The position numbers and the translations under genes were made by a program. Source: Metallyticus violacea (taxonomy: Eukaryota; Arthropoda; Insecta; Mantodea; Metallyticidae). From it: a stretch of 64,000 bases of DNA. The notes beneath the pieces are model-generated. The model was not told where the DNA came from. It was given only the letters and a program-made list of their open reading frames with translations, and searched no databases. The stretch lies in the NCBI GenBank assembly GCA_030762175.1, contig CM060834.1, positions 63,283,501-63,347,500 of the forward strand, read 5' to 3'. Numbering within the stretch: the first letter of the stretch is position 1; each line of letters begins with the position of its first letter. Below are positions 47,744 to 61,600 of this stretch, in pieces.

Positions 47744-50700
47744 CTGGTTCTCTTTCATTATACTAGTTTGATAGCCTCAGTAGAGCATATTATGCGCAAA
47801 GAATCTCGAAGAGAAAAAAAATTTTTTCGAAGTTTGTAAACTTCGTTTGAATCACTTTTTTTCCGTTCTTATTTGAGATAACTGGTTCTCTTTTATTATA
47901 CTAGTTTGATAGCCTCAGTAAAGCATATTATGCGCAAAGAATCTCGAAAAGAAAAATGTTTTTTTTCGAAGTTTGGAAACTTCTTTAGAATCACTTTTTT
48001 TCCGTTCTTATTTGAGATAACTGGTTCTCTTTCATTATACTAGTTTGATAGCCTCAGTAAAGCATATTATGCGCAAAGAATCTCGAAAAGAAAAAAAAAT
48101 TTTTTCGCAGTTTGGAAACTTCGTTAGAATCACTTTTATTCCGTTCTTATTTGAGATAACTGTTCTCTTTCATTATACTAGTTTGATAGCCTCAGAAAAG
48201 CATATTATGCGCAAAGAATCTCGAAAAGAAAAAAGTTTTTTTTCGAAGTTTGGAAACTTCGTTTGAATCACTTTTTTTCCGTTCTTATTTGAGATAACTG
48301 GTTCTCTTTCATTATACTAGTTTGATAGCCTCAGCAAAGCATATTATGCACAAAGAATCTCGAAAAGAAAAAAATTTTTTTTCGAAGTTTGGAAACTTTG
48401 TTTGAATCACTTTTTTTCCGTTCTTATTTGAGATAACTGGTTCTCTTTCATTATACTTGTTTGATAGCCTCAGTAAAGCATATAATGCGCAAAGAATATG
48501 ATAAAGAAAAAAAATTTTTTTCGAAGTTTGGAAACTTCGTTAGAATCACTTTTTTTCCGTTCTTATGTGAGATAACTGGTTCTCTTTCCTTATACTAGTT
48601 TGATAACCTCAGAAAAGGATATTATGCGCCAAGAATCTCGAAAAGAAAAAAGTTTTTTTTCGAAGTTTGGAAACTTCGTTTGAATCACTTTTTTTTCCGT
48701 TCTTATTTGAGATAACTGGTTCTCTTTCATTATATTAGTTTGATAGCCTCAGTAAAGCATATTATGCGCAAAGAATCTGGAAAAGAAAAAAAATTTTTTT
48801 CGAAGTTTGGAAACTTCGTTAGAATCACTTTTTTCCGTTCTTATTTGAGATAACTGGTTCTCTTTCATTATACTAGTTTGATAGCCTCAGTAAAGCATAT
48901 TATGCGCAAAGAATCTCGAAAAGAAAAAAATTTTTTTTCGAAGTCTGGAAACGTCGTTTGAATCACTTTTTCCGTTCTTATTTGAGATTACTGGTTCTCT
49001 TTCATTATAGTAGTTTATTAGCCTCAGAAAAGCATATTATGCGCAAAGAATCTCGAAAAGAAAAAAGTTTTTTTTCGAAGTTTGGAAACTTCTTTAGAAT
49101 CACTTTTTTTCCGTTCTTATTTGAGATAACTGGTTCTCTTTCATTATACTAGTTTGATAGCCTCAGTAAAGCATATTATGCGCAAAGAATCTGGAAAAGA
49201 AAAAAAAATTTTTTCGAAGTTTGGAAACTTCGTTAGAATCACTTTTTTCCGTTCTTATTTGAGACAACTGGTTCTCTTTCATTATACTAGTTTGATAGCC
49301 TCAGTAAAGCATATTATGCGCAAAGAATCTCGAAAAGAAAAAAGTTTTTTTTCGACGTTTGGAAACTTCGTTTGAATCACTTTTTTTCCGTTCTTATTTG
49401 AGATAACTGGTTCTCTTTCATTATACTAGTTTGATAGCCTCAGTAAAGCATATTATGCGCAAAGAATCTCGAAAAGAAAAAAAATTTTTTTCGAAGTTTG
49501 GAAACTTCGTTAGAATCACTTTTTTTCCGTTCTTATTTGAGATAACTGGTTCTCTTTCATTATACTAGTTTGATAGCCTCAGTAAAGCATATTATGCGCA
49601 AAGAATCTCGAAAAGAATAAAAATTTTTTTCGAAGTTTGGAAACTTCCTTAGAATCACTTTTTTTCCGTTCTTATTTGAGATAACTGGTTCTCTTTCATT
49701 ATACTAGTTTGATAGCCACAGTAAAGCATATTATGCGCAAAGAATCTGGAAAGAAAAAAATTTTTTTTCGAAGTTTGGAAACTTCGTTAGAATCACTTTT
49801 TTTCCGTTCTTATTTGAGATAACTGGTTCTCTTTCATTATACTAGTTTGATAGCCTCAGTAAAGCACATTATGCGCAAAGAATCTCGAAAAGAAAAAAAA
49901 TTTTTTTCGAAGTTTGGAAACGTCGTTTGAATCACTTTTTTCCGTTCTTATTTGAGATTACTGGTTCTCTTTCATTATAGTAGTTTGATAGCCTCAGAAA
50001 AGCATATTATGCACAAAGAATCTCGAAAAGAAAAAAAATTTTTTTCGAAGTTTGGAAACTTCGTTATAATCACTTTTTTTCCGTTCTTATTTGAGATAAC
50101 TGGTTCTCTTTCATTATACTACTTTTGATAGCTGTAGAAAAGCATATTATGCGCAAAGAATTTCGAAAAGAAAAAAAAATTTTTCGAAGTTTGGAAACTT
50201 CATTAGAATACTTTTTTTGCGTTCTTATTCGAGATAACTGGTTCTCTTTCATTATACTAGTTTGATAGCCTCAGAAAAGCATATTATGCTCAAAGAATCT
50301 CGAATAGAAAAAAAATTTTTTACGAAGTTTTGAAACTTCATTAAAATCACTTTTTTTCCGTTCTTATTCGAGTAAACTGGTTCTCTTTCATTATACTAAT
50401 TTGATAGCCTCAGAAAAGCATATTATGCGCAAAGAATTTGAAAAGAAAAACATTTTTCTTCGAAGTTAGAAACTTCATTAGAATCACTTTTTTTCCGTTC
50501 TTATACGAGATAACTGGTTCTCTTTCATTTTGCTAGTTTGATAGCTGTAGAAAAGCATATTATGCCCAAAGAATCTCGAAAAGAACAAAAAAGTTTTTCA
50601 AAATTTTGAAACTTCATTAGAATCACTTTTTTTCCGTTCTTATTCTATTTAACTGGTTCTCTTTCATTATACTAGTTTGATAGCTGTAGAAAAGCATATT

Positions 50701-51343
50701 ATGCGCAAAGAATCTCGAAAAGAAAAAAAAATTTTTCCAAGTGTGGAAACTTCATTAGAATCACTTTTTTTCCGTTCTTATTCGAGATAACTGGTTCTCT
50801 TTCATTATACTAGTTTGATAGCCTCAGAAAAGCATATTATGCGCAAAGAATCTGGAAAAGAAAAAAAATTTTTTTCGAAGTTTGGAAACTTCATTAGAAT
50901 CACTTTTTTTCCGTTCTTATTCGAGATAACTGGTTCTCTTTCATTATACTAGTTTGACAGCCTCAGAAAAGCATATTATGCGCAAAGAATCTGGAAAAGA
51001 AAAAGATTTTTTTCGAAGATTGCAAACTTCCTTAGAATCTCTTTTTTCCGTTCTTATTCGAGATAACTGGTTCTCTTTCATTATACTAGTTTGAAAGCCT
51101 CAGAATAGCATATTATGCGCAAAGAATCTCGAAAAGAAAAAAATTTTTTTTCGAAGTTTGGAAACTACATTAGAATCACTTTTTTTCCGTTCTTATTCGA
51201 GATAACTGGTTCTCTTTCATTATACTAGTTTGATAGTTGTAGAAAAGGATATTATGCGCAAAGAATCTCGAAAAGAAAAAAAATTTTTTTCGAAGTTTGG
51301 AAACTACATTAGAATCACTTTTTTCCGTTCTTATTCGAGATAA
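47744..51343 (+). repeat. Superunit 1, subunit beta (3600 bp)
   Basis: Collinear with alpha at +3604, falling to +3600 after the GATA duplication. It shares the rare GATAACTGTTCTC deletion (48159) with alpha. Beta-specific changes are CATTTTTCTTCG (50452), GAACAAAAAAG (50583) and TTTGACAGCC (50953); the last two recur only at +10,908. Unlike alpha it runs on into B sequence (CTGTAAAAAAGC) at its end. Confidence 0.86.
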
Positions 51344-52076
51344 CTGGTTCTCTTTCATTATACTAGTTTGATAGCTGTAAAAAAGCATATTATGCGCAAA
51401 GAATCTCGAAAAGAAAAAAAATTTTTTTCGAAGTTTGTAAACCTCATTGGAATCACTTTTTTTCCGTTCTTATACGAGATAACTGGTTCTCTTTCATTTT
51501 GCTAGTTTGATAGTTGTAGAAAAGCATATTATGCGCAAAGAATCTCGAAAAGAAAAAAAAAGTTTTTCAAAATTTTGAAACTTCATTAGAATCATTTTTT
51601 TCCGTTCTTATTCGAGATAACTGGTTCTCCTTCATTATACTAGTTTGATAGCTGTAGAAAAGCATATTATGCGCAAAGAATATCGAAAAGAAAAAAAATT
51701 ATTTTCCAAGTTTGGAAACTTCATTAGAATCACTTTTTTTCCGTTCTTATTTGAGATAACTGGTTCTCTTTCATTATACTAGTTTGATAGCCTCAGTAAA
51801 GCATATTATGCGCAAAGAATCTCGAAAAGAAAAAAATTTTTTTTCGAATTTTGGAAACTTCGTTATAATCACTTTTTTTCCGTTCTTATTTGAGATAACT
51901 GGTTCTCTTTCATTATACTAGTTTGATAGCCTCAGTAAAGCATATTATGCGCATAGCATCTCGAAAAGAAAAAAAATTTTTTCGAAGTTTGGAAACGGCG
52001 TTTGAATCACTTTTTTCCTTTCTTATTTGAGATTGCTGGTTCTCTTTCATTATAGTAGTTTGATAGCCTCAGAAAA

Positions 52077-52128
52077 GCATATTATGCACAATTCTCTTTC
52101 ATTATACTAGTTTGATAGCCTCAGCAAA
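52077..52128 (+). repeat. Truncated 52-bp monomer
   Basis: Upstream monomer has GAGATTGCTGG, shared only with the copy at 62985. Confidence 0.92.
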
Positions 52129-54759
52129 GCATATTATGCACAAAGAATCTCGAAAAGAAAAAAAATTTTTTTCGAAGTTTGGAAACGTCGTTTGAATCAC
52201 TGTTTTCCGTTCTTATTTGAGATTACTGGTTCTCTTTCATTATAGTAGTTTGATAGCCTCAGAAAAGCATATTATGCGCAAAGAATCTCGAAAAGAAAAA
52301 AGTTTTTTTTCGAAGTTTGGAAACTTCTTTAGAATCACTTTTTTTCCGTTCTTATTTGAGATAACTGGTTCTCTTTCATTATACTAGTTTGATAGCCTCA
52401 GTAAAGCATATTATGCGCAAAGAATCTGGAAAAGAAAAAAAAATTTTTTCGAAGTTTGGAAACTTCGTTAGAATCACTTTTTTCCGTTCTTATTTGAGAC
52501 AACTGGTTCTCTTTCATTATACTAGTTTGATAGCCTCAGTAAAGCATATTATGCGCAAAGAATCTCGAAAAGAAAAAAGTTTTTTTTCGACGTTTGGAAA
52601 CTTCGTTTGAATCACTTTTTTTCCGTTCTTATTTGAGATAACTGGTTCTCTTTCATTATACTAGTTTGATAGCCTCAGTAACGCATATTATGCGCAAAGA
52701 ATCTCGAAAAGAAAAAAAATTTTTTTCGAAGTTTGGAAACTTCGTTAGAATCACTTTTTTTCCGTTTTTATTTGAGATAACTGGTTCTCTTTAATTATAC
52801 TAGTTTGATAGCCTCAGTAAAGCATATTATGCGCAAAGAATCTCGAAAAGAATAAAAATTTTTTTCGAAGTTTGGAAACTTCCTTAGAATCACTTTTTTT
52901 CCGTTCTTATTTGAGATAACTGGTTCTCTTTCATTATACTAGTTTGATAGCCTCAGTAAAGCACATTATGCGCAAAGAATCTCGAAAAGAAAAAAAATTT
53001 TTTTCGAAGTTTGGAAACGTCGTTTGAATCACTTTTTTCCGTTCTTATTTGAGATTACTGGTTCTCTTTCATTATAGTAGTTTGATAGCCTCAGAAAAGC
53101 ATATTATGCACAAAGAATCTCGAAAAGAAAAAAAATTTTTTTCGAAGTTTGGAAACTTCGTTATAATCACTTTTTTTCCGTTCTTATTTGAGATAACTGG
53201 TTCTCTTTCATTATACTACTTTTGATAGCTGTAGAAAAGCATATTATGCGCAAAGAATTTCGAAAAGAAAAAAAAATTTTTCGAAGTTTGGAAACTTCAT
53301 TAGAGTACTTTTTTTGCGTTCTTATTCGAGATAACTGGTTCTCTTTCATTATACTAGTTTGATAGCCTCAGAAAAGCATATTATGCTCAAAGAATCTCGA
53401 ATAGAAAAAAAAATTTTTACGAAGTTTTGAAACTTCATTAAAATCACTTTTTTTCCGTTCTTATTCGAGTAAACTGGTTCTCTTTCATTATACTAATTTG
53501 ATAGCCTCAGAAAAGCATATTATGCGCAAAGAATTTGAAAAGAAAAACATTTTTCTTCGAAGTTAGAAACTTCATTAGAATCACTTTTTTTCCGTTCTTA
53601 TACGAGATAACTGGTTCTCTTTCATTTTGCTAGTTTGATAGCTGTAGAAAAGCATATTATGCCCAAAGAATCTCGAAAAGAAAAAAAAAGTTTTTCAAAA
53701 TTTTGAAACTTCATTAGAATCACTTTTTTTCCGTTCTTATTCTATTTAACTGGTTCTCTTTCATTATACTAGTTTGATAGCTGTAGAAAAGCATATTATG
53801 CGCAAAGAATCTCGAAAAGAAAAAAAAATTTTTCCAAGTGTGGAAACTTCATTAGAATCACTTTTTTTCCGTTCTTATTCGAGATAACTGGTTCTCTTTC
53901 ATTATACTAGTTTGATAGCCTCAGAAAAGCATATTATGCGCAAAGAATCTGGAAAAGAAAAAAAATTTTTTTCGAAGTTTGGAAACTTCATTAGAATCAC
54001 TTTTTTTCCGTTCTTATTCGAGATAACTGGTTCTCTTTCATTATACTAGTTTGATAGCCTCAGAAAAGCATATTATGCGCAAAGAATCTGGAAAAGAAAA
54101 AGATTTTTTTCGAAGATTGCAAACTTCCTTAGAATCTCTTTTTTCCGTTCTTATTCGAGATAACTGGTTCTCTTTCATTATACTAGTTTGAAAGCCTCAG
54201 AATAGCATATTATGCGCAAAGAATCTCGAAAAGAAAAAAATTTTTTTTCGAAGTTTGGAAACTACATTAGAATCACTTTTTTTCCGTTCTTATTCGAGAT
54301 AACTGGTTCTCTTTCATTATACTAGTTTGATAGTTGTAGAAAAGGATATTATGCGCAAAGAATCTCGAAAAGAAAAAAAATTTTTTTCGAAGTTTGGAAA
54401 CTACATTAGAATCACTTTTTTCCGTTCTTATTCGAGATAACTGGTTCTCTTTCATTATACTAGTTTGATAGCTGTAAAAAAGCATATTATGCGCAAAGAA
54501 TCTCGAAAAGAAAAAAAATTTTTTTCGAAGTTTGTAAACCTCATTGGAATCACTTTTTTTCCGTTCTTATACGAGATAACTGGTTCTCTTTCATTTTGCT
54601 AGTTTGATAGTTGTAGAAAAGCATATTATGCGCAAAGAATCTCGAAAAGAAAAAAAAAGGTTTTTCAAAATTTTGAAACTTCATTAGAATCATTTTTTTC
54701 CGTTCTTATTCGAGATTACTGGTTCTCTTTCATTATAGTAGTTTGATAGCCTCAGAAAA

Positions 54760-54811
54760 GCATATTATGCACAATTCTTTTTCATTATACTAGTTTGATA
54801 GCCTCAGCAAA
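54760..54811 (+). repeat. Truncated 52-bp monomer
   Basis: Exact +10,908 counterpart of 43852-43903, with TTCTTTTTC. Only about 50 bp upstream, the sequence switches from B type, so this copy sits just after a recombination junction. Confidence 0.92.
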
Positions 54812-55047
54812 GCATATTATGCACAAAGAATCTCGAAAAGAAAAAAAATTTTTTTCGAAGTTTGGAAACGTCGTTTGAATCACTGTTTTCCGTTCTTATT
54901 TGAGATTACTGGTTCTCTTTCATTACAGTAGTTTGATAGCCTCAGAAAAGCATATTATGCGCAAAGAAAATCGAAAAGAAAAAAAAATTTTTTCGAAGTT
55001 TGGAAACTTCTTTAGAATCACTTTTTTTTCCGTTCTTATTTGAGATA

Positions 55048-58000
55048 ACTGGTTCTCTTTCATTATACTAGTTTGATAGCCTCAGTAGAACATATTATGC
55101 GCAAAGAATCTCGAAGAGAAAAAAAATTTTTTCGAAGTTTGTAAACTTCGTTTGAATCACTTTTTTTCCGTTCTTATTTGAGATAACTGGTTCTCTTTTA
55201 TTATACTAGTTTGATAGCCTCAGTAAAGCATATTATGCGCAAAGAATCTCGAAAAGAAAAATGTTTTTTTTCGAAGTTTGGAAACTTCTTTAGAATCACT
55301 TTTTTCCGTTCTTATTTGAGATAACTGGTTCTCTTTCATTATACTAGTTTGATAGCCTCAGTAAAGCATATTATGCGCAAAGAATCTCGAAAAGAAAAAA
55401 AAATTTTTTCGCAGTTTGGAAACTTCGTTAGAATCACTTTTATTCCGTTCTTATTTGAGATAACTGTTCTCTTTCATTATACTAGTTTGATAGCCTCAGA
55501 AAAGCATATTATGCGCAAAGAATCTCGAAAAGAAAAAAGTTTTTTTTCGAAGTTTGGAAACTTCGTTTGAATCACTTTTTTTCCGTTCTTATTTGAGATA
55601 GATAACTGGTTCTCTTTCAATATACTAGTTTGATAGCCTCAGCAAAGCATATTATGCACAAAGAATCTCGAAAAGAAAAAAATTTTTTTTCGAAGTTTGG
55701 AAACTTTGTTTGAATCACTTTTTTTCCGTTCTTATTTGAGATAACTGGTTCTCTTTCATTATACTTGTTTGATAGCCTCAGTAAAGCATATAATGCGCAA
55801 AGAATATGATAAAGAAAAAAAATTTTTTTCGAAGTTTGGAAACTTCGTTAGAATCACTTTTTTTCCGTTCTTATGTGAGATAACTGGTTCTCTTTCCTTA
55901 TACTAGTTTGATAACCTCAGAAAAGGATATTATGCGCCAAGAATCTCGAAAAGAAAAAAGTTTTTTTTCGAAGTTTGGAAACTTCGTTTGAATCACTTTT
56001 TTTTCCGTTCTTATTTGAGATAACTGGTTCTCTTTCATTATATTAGTTTGATAGCCTCAGTAAAGCATATTATGCGCAAAGAATCTGGAAAAGAAAAAAA
56101 ATTTTTTTCGAAGTTTGGAAACTTCGTTAGAATCACTTTTTTCCGTTCTTATTTGAGATAACTGGTTCTCTTTCATTATACTGGTTTGATAGCCTCAGTA
56201 AAGCATATTATGCGCAAAGAATCTCGAAAAGAAAAAAATTTTTTTTCGAAGTCTGGAAACGTCGTTTGAATCACTTTTTCCGTTCTTATTTGAGATTACT
56301 GGTTCTCTTTCATTATAGTAGTTTATTAGCCTCAGAAAAGCATATTATGCGCAAAGAATCTCGAAAAGAAAAAAGTTTTTTTTCGAAGTTTGGAAACTTC
56401 TTTAGAATCACTTTTTTTCCGTTCTTATTTTAGATAACTGGTTCTCTTTCATTATACTAGTTTGATAGCCTCAGTAAAGCATATTATGCGCAAAGAATCT
56501 GGAAAAGAAAAAAAAATTTTTTCGAAGTTTGGAAACTTCGTTAGAATCACTTTTTTCCGTTCTTATTTGAGACAACTGGTTCTCTTTCATTATACTAGTT
56601 TGATAGCCTCAGTAAAGCATATTATGCGCAAAGAATCTCGAAAAGAAAAAAGTTTTTTTTCGACGTTTGGAAACTTCGTTTGAATCACTTTTTTTCCGTT
56701 CTTATTTGAGATAACTGGTTCTCTTTCATTATACTAGTTTGATAGCCTCAGTAAAGCATATTATGCGCAAAGAATCTCGAAAAGAAAAAAAATTTTTTTC
56801 GAAGTTTGGAAACTTCGTTAGAATCACTTTTTTTCCGTTCTTATTTGAGATAACTGGTTCTCTTTCATTATACTAGTTTGATAGCCTCAGTAAAGCATAT
56901 TATGCGCAAAGAATCTCGAAAAGAATAAAAATTTTTTTCGAAGTTTGGAAACTTCCTTAGAATCACTTTTTTTCCGTTCTTATTTGAGATAACTGGTTCT
57001 CTTTCATTATACTAGTTTGATAGCCACAGTAAAGCATATTATGCGCAAAGAATCTGGAAAGAAAAAAATTTTTTTTCGAAGTTTGGAAACTTCGTTAGAA
57101 TCACTTTTTTTCCGTTCTTATTTGAGATAACTGGTTCTCTTTCATTATACAAGTTTGATAGCCTCAGTAAAGCACATTATGCGCAAAGAATCTCGAAAAG
57201 AAAAAAAATTTTTTTCGAAGTTTGGAAACGTCGTTTGAATCACTTTTTTCCGTTCTTATTTGAGATTACTGGTTCTCTTTCATTATAGTAGTTTGATAGC
57301 CTCAGAAAAGCATATTATGCACAAAGAATCTCGAAAAGAAAAAAAATTTTTTTCGAAGTTTGGAAACTTCGTTATAATCACTTTTTTTCCGTTCTTATTT
57401 GAGATAACTGGTTCTCTTTCATTATACTACTTTTGATAGCTGTAGAAAAGCATATTATGCGCAAAGAATTTCGAAAAGAAAAAAAAATTTTTCGAAGTTT
57501 GGAAACTTCATTAGAATACTTTTTTTGCGTTCTTATTCGAGATAACTGGTTCTCTTTCATTATACTAGTTTGATAGCCTCAGAAAAGCATATTATGCTCA
57601 AAGAATCTCGAATAGAAAAAAAATTTTTTACGAAGTTTTGAAACTTCATTAAAATCACTTTTTTTCCGTTCTTATTCGAGTAAACTGGTTCTCTTTCATT
57701 ATACTAATTTGATAGCCTCAGAAAAGCATATTATGCGCAAAGAATTTGAAAAGAAAAACATTTTTTTTCGAAGTTAGAAACTTCATTAGAATCACTTTTT
57801 TTCCGTTCTTATACGAGATAACTGGTTCTCTTTCATTTTGCTAGTTTGATAGCTGTAGAAAAGCGTATTATGCCCAAAGAATCTCGAAAAGAAAAAAAAA
57901 GTTTTTCAAAATTTTGAAACTTCATTAGAATCACTTTTTTTCCGTTCTTATTCTATTTAACTGGTTCTCTTTCATTATACTAGTTTGATAGCTGTAGAAA

Positions 58001-58651
58001 AGCATATTATGCGCAAAGAATCTCGAAAAGAAAAAAAAATTTTTCCAAGTGTGGAAACTTCATTAGAATCACTTTTTTTCCGTTCTTATTCGAGATAACT
58101 GGTTCTCTTTCATTATACTAGTTTGATAGCCTCAGAAAAGCATATTATGCGCAAAGAATCTGGAAAAGAAAAAAAATTTTTTTCGAAGTTTGGAAACTTC
58201 ATTAGAATCACTTTTTTTCCGTTCTTATTCGAGATAACTGGTTCTCTTTCATTATACTAGTTTGATAGCCTCAGAAAAGCATATTATGCGCAAAGAATCT
58301 GGAAAAGAAAAAGATTTTTTTCGAAGATTGCAAACTTCCTTAGAATCTCTTTTTTCCGTTCTTATTCGAGATAACTGGTTCTCTTTCATTATACTAGTTT
58401 GAAAGCCTCAGAATAGCATATTATGCGCAAAGAATCTCGAAAAGAAAAAAATTTTTTTTCGAAGTTTGGAAACTACATTAGAATCACTTTTTTTCCGTTC
58501 TTATTCGAGATAACTGGTTCTCTTTCATTATACTAGTTTGATAGTTGTAGAAAAGGATATTATGCGCAAAGAATCTCGAAAAGAAAAAAAATTTTTTTCG
58601 AAGTTTGGAAACTACATTAGAATCACTTTTTTCCGTTCTTATTCGAGATAA
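55048..58651 (+). repeat. Superunit 2, subunit alpha
   Basis: Copy of 44140-47743 at an exact +10,908, including the GATA duplication (about 55598), the ATTTTAGATAAC monomer (56429) and the CATTATACAAG monomer (57149). It lacks the TTCTGATTTGAG change. I noticed very few other differences, which makes this one of the most recent events in the window. Confidence 0.88.
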
Positions 58652-61600
58652 CTGGTTCTCTTTCATTATACTAGTTTGATAGCCTCAGTAGAGCATATTA
58701 TGCGCAAAGAATCTCGAAGAGAAAAAAAATTTTTTCGAAGTTTGTAAACTTCGTTTGAATCACTTTTTTTCCGTTCTTATTTGAGATAACTGGTTCTCTT
58801 TTATTATACTAGTTTGATAGCCTCAGTAAAGCATATTATGCGCAAAGAATCTCGAAAAGAAAAATGTTTTTTTTCGAAGTTTGGAAACTTCTTTAGAATC
58901 ACTTTTTTTCCGTTCTTATTTGAGATAACTGGTTCTCTTTCATTATACTAGTTTGATAGCCTCAGTAAAGCATATTATGCGCAAAGAATCTCGAAAAGAA
59001 AAAAAATTTTTTTCGCAGTTTGGAAACTTCGTTAGAATCACTTTTATTCCGTTCTTATTTGAGATAACTGTTCTCTTTCATTATACTAGTTTGATAGCCT
59101 CAGAAAAGCATATTATGCGCAAAGAATCTCGAAAAGAAAAAAGTTTTTTTTCGAAGTTTGGAAACTTCGTTTGAATCACTTTTTTTCCGTTCTTATTTGA
59201 GATAACTGGTTCTCTTTCATTATACTAGTTTGATAGCCTCAGCAAAGCATATTATGCACAAAGAATCTCGAAAAGAAAAAAATTTTTTTTCGAAGTTTGG
59301 AAACTTTGTTTGAATCACTTTTTTTCCGTTCTTATTTGAGATAACTGGTTCTCTTTCATTATACTTGTTTGATAGCCTCAGTAAAGCATATAATGCGCAA
59401 AGAATATGATAAAGAAAAAAAATTTTTTTCGAAGTTTGGAAACTTCGTTAGAATCACTTTTTTTCCGTTCTTATGTGAGATAACTGGTTCTCTTTCCTTA
59501 TACTAGTTTGATAACCTCAGAAAAGGATATTATGCGCCAAGAATCTCGAAAAGAAAAAAGTTTTTTTTCGAAGTTTGGAAACTTCGTTTGAATCACTTTT
59601 TTTTCCGTTCTTATTTGAGATAACTGGTTCTCTTTCATTATATTAGTTTGATAGCCTCAGTAAAGCATATTATGCGCAAAGAATCTGGAAAAGAAAAAAA
59701 ATTTTTTTCGAAGTTTGGAAACTTCGTTAGAATCACTTTTTTCCGTTCTTATTTGAGATAACTGGTTCTCTTTCATTATACTAGTTTGATAGCCTCAGTA
59801 AAGCATATTATGCGCAAAGAATCTCGAAAAGAAAAAAATTTTTTTTCGAAGTCTGGAAACGTCGTTTGAATCACTTTTTCCGTTCTTATTTGAGATTACT
59901 GGTTCTCTTTCATTATAGTAGTTTATTAGCCTCAGAAAAGCATATTATGCGCAAAGAATCTCGAAAAGAAAAAAGTTTTTTTTCGAAGTTTGGAAACTTC
60001 TTTAGAATCACTTTTTTTCCGTTCTTATTTGAGATAACTGGTTCTCTTTCATTATACTAGTTTGATAGCCTCAGTAAAGCATATTATGCGCAAAGAATCT
60101 GGAAAAGAAAAAAAAATTTTTTCGAAGTTTGGAAACTTCGTTAGAATCACTTTTTTCCGTTCTTATTTGAGACAACTGGTTCTCTTTCATTATACTAGTT
60201 TGATAGCCTCAGTAAAGCATATTATGCGCAAAGAATCTCGAAAAGAAAAAAGTTTTTTTTCGACGTTTGGAAACTTCGTTTGAATCACTTTTTTTCCGTT
60301 CTTATTTGAGATAACTGGTTCTCTTTCATTATACTAGTTTGATAGCCTCAGTAAAGCATATTATGCGCAAAGAATCTCGAAAAGAAAAAAAATTTTTTTC
60401 GAAGTTTGGAAACTTCGTTAGAATCACTTTTTTTCCGTTCTTATTTGAGATAACTGGTTCTCTTTCATTATACTAGTTTGATAGCCTCAGTAAAGCATAT
60501 TATGCGCAAAGAATCTCGAAAAGAATAAAAATTTTTTTCGAAGTTTGGAAACTTCCTTAGAATCACTTTTTTTCCGTTCTTATTTGAGATAACTGGTTCT
60601 CTTTCATTATACTAGTTTGATAGCCACAGTAAAGCATATTATGCGCAAAGAATCTGGAAAGAAAAAAATTTTTTTTCGAAGTTTGGAAACTTCGTTAGAA
60701 TCACTTTTTTTCCGTTCTTATTTGAGATAACTGGTTCTCTTTCATTATACTAGTTTGATAGCCTCAGTAAAGCACATTATGCGCAAAGAATCTCGAAAAG
60801 AAAAAAAATTTTTTTCGAAGTTTGGAAACGTCGTTTGAATCACTTTTTTCCGTTCTTATTTGAGATTACTGGTTCTCTTTCATTATAGTAGTTTGATAGC
60901 CTCAGAAAAGCATATTATGCACAAAGAATCTCGAAAAGAAAAAAAATTTTTTTCGAAGTTTGGAAACTTCGTTATAATCACTTTTTTTCCGTTCTTATTT
61001 GAGATAACTGGTTCTCTTTCATTATACTACTTTTGATAGCTGTAGAAAAGCATATTATGCGCAAAGAATTTCGAAAAGAAAAAAAAATTTTTCGAAGTTT
61101 GGAAACTTCATTAGAATACTTTTTTTGCGTTCTTATTCGAGATAACTGGTTCTCTTTCATTATACTAGTTTGATAGCCTCAGAAAAGCATATTATGCTCA
61201 AAGAATCTCGAATAGAAAAAAAAATTTTTACGAAGTTTTGAAACTTCATTAAAATCACTTTTTTTCCGTTCTTATTCGAGTAAACTGGTTCTCTTTCATT
61301 ATACTAATTTGATAGCCTCAGAAAAGCATATTATGCGCAAAGAATTTGAAAAGAAAAACATTTTTCTTCGAAGTTAGAAACTTCATTAGAATCACTTTTT
61401 TTCCGTTCTTATACGAGATAACTGGTTCTCTTTCATTTTGCTAGTTTGATAGCTGTAGAAAAGCATATTATGCCCAAAGAATCTCGAAAAGAACAAAAAA
61501 GTTTTTCAAAATTTTGAAACTTCATTAGAATCACTTTTTTTCCGTTCTTATTCTATTTAACTGGTTCTCTTTCATTATACTAGTTTGATAGCTGTAGAAA

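Larger units (their letters stand above)
51344..55047 (+). repeat. Superunit 1, subunit gamma (3704 bp)
   Basis: A composite. The first part holds B monomers, a CATAGC monomer and a truncated monomer (52077). From about 52,270 to 54,714 it is a copy of beta sequence 49.0-51.62 kb, first at offset 3235 and, after loss of one monomer near 52,946, at offset 3097. It then changes abruptly near 54,714 to TTCGAGATTACTGG, followed by a second truncated monomer (54760) leading into the next superunit. Confidence 0.82.
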
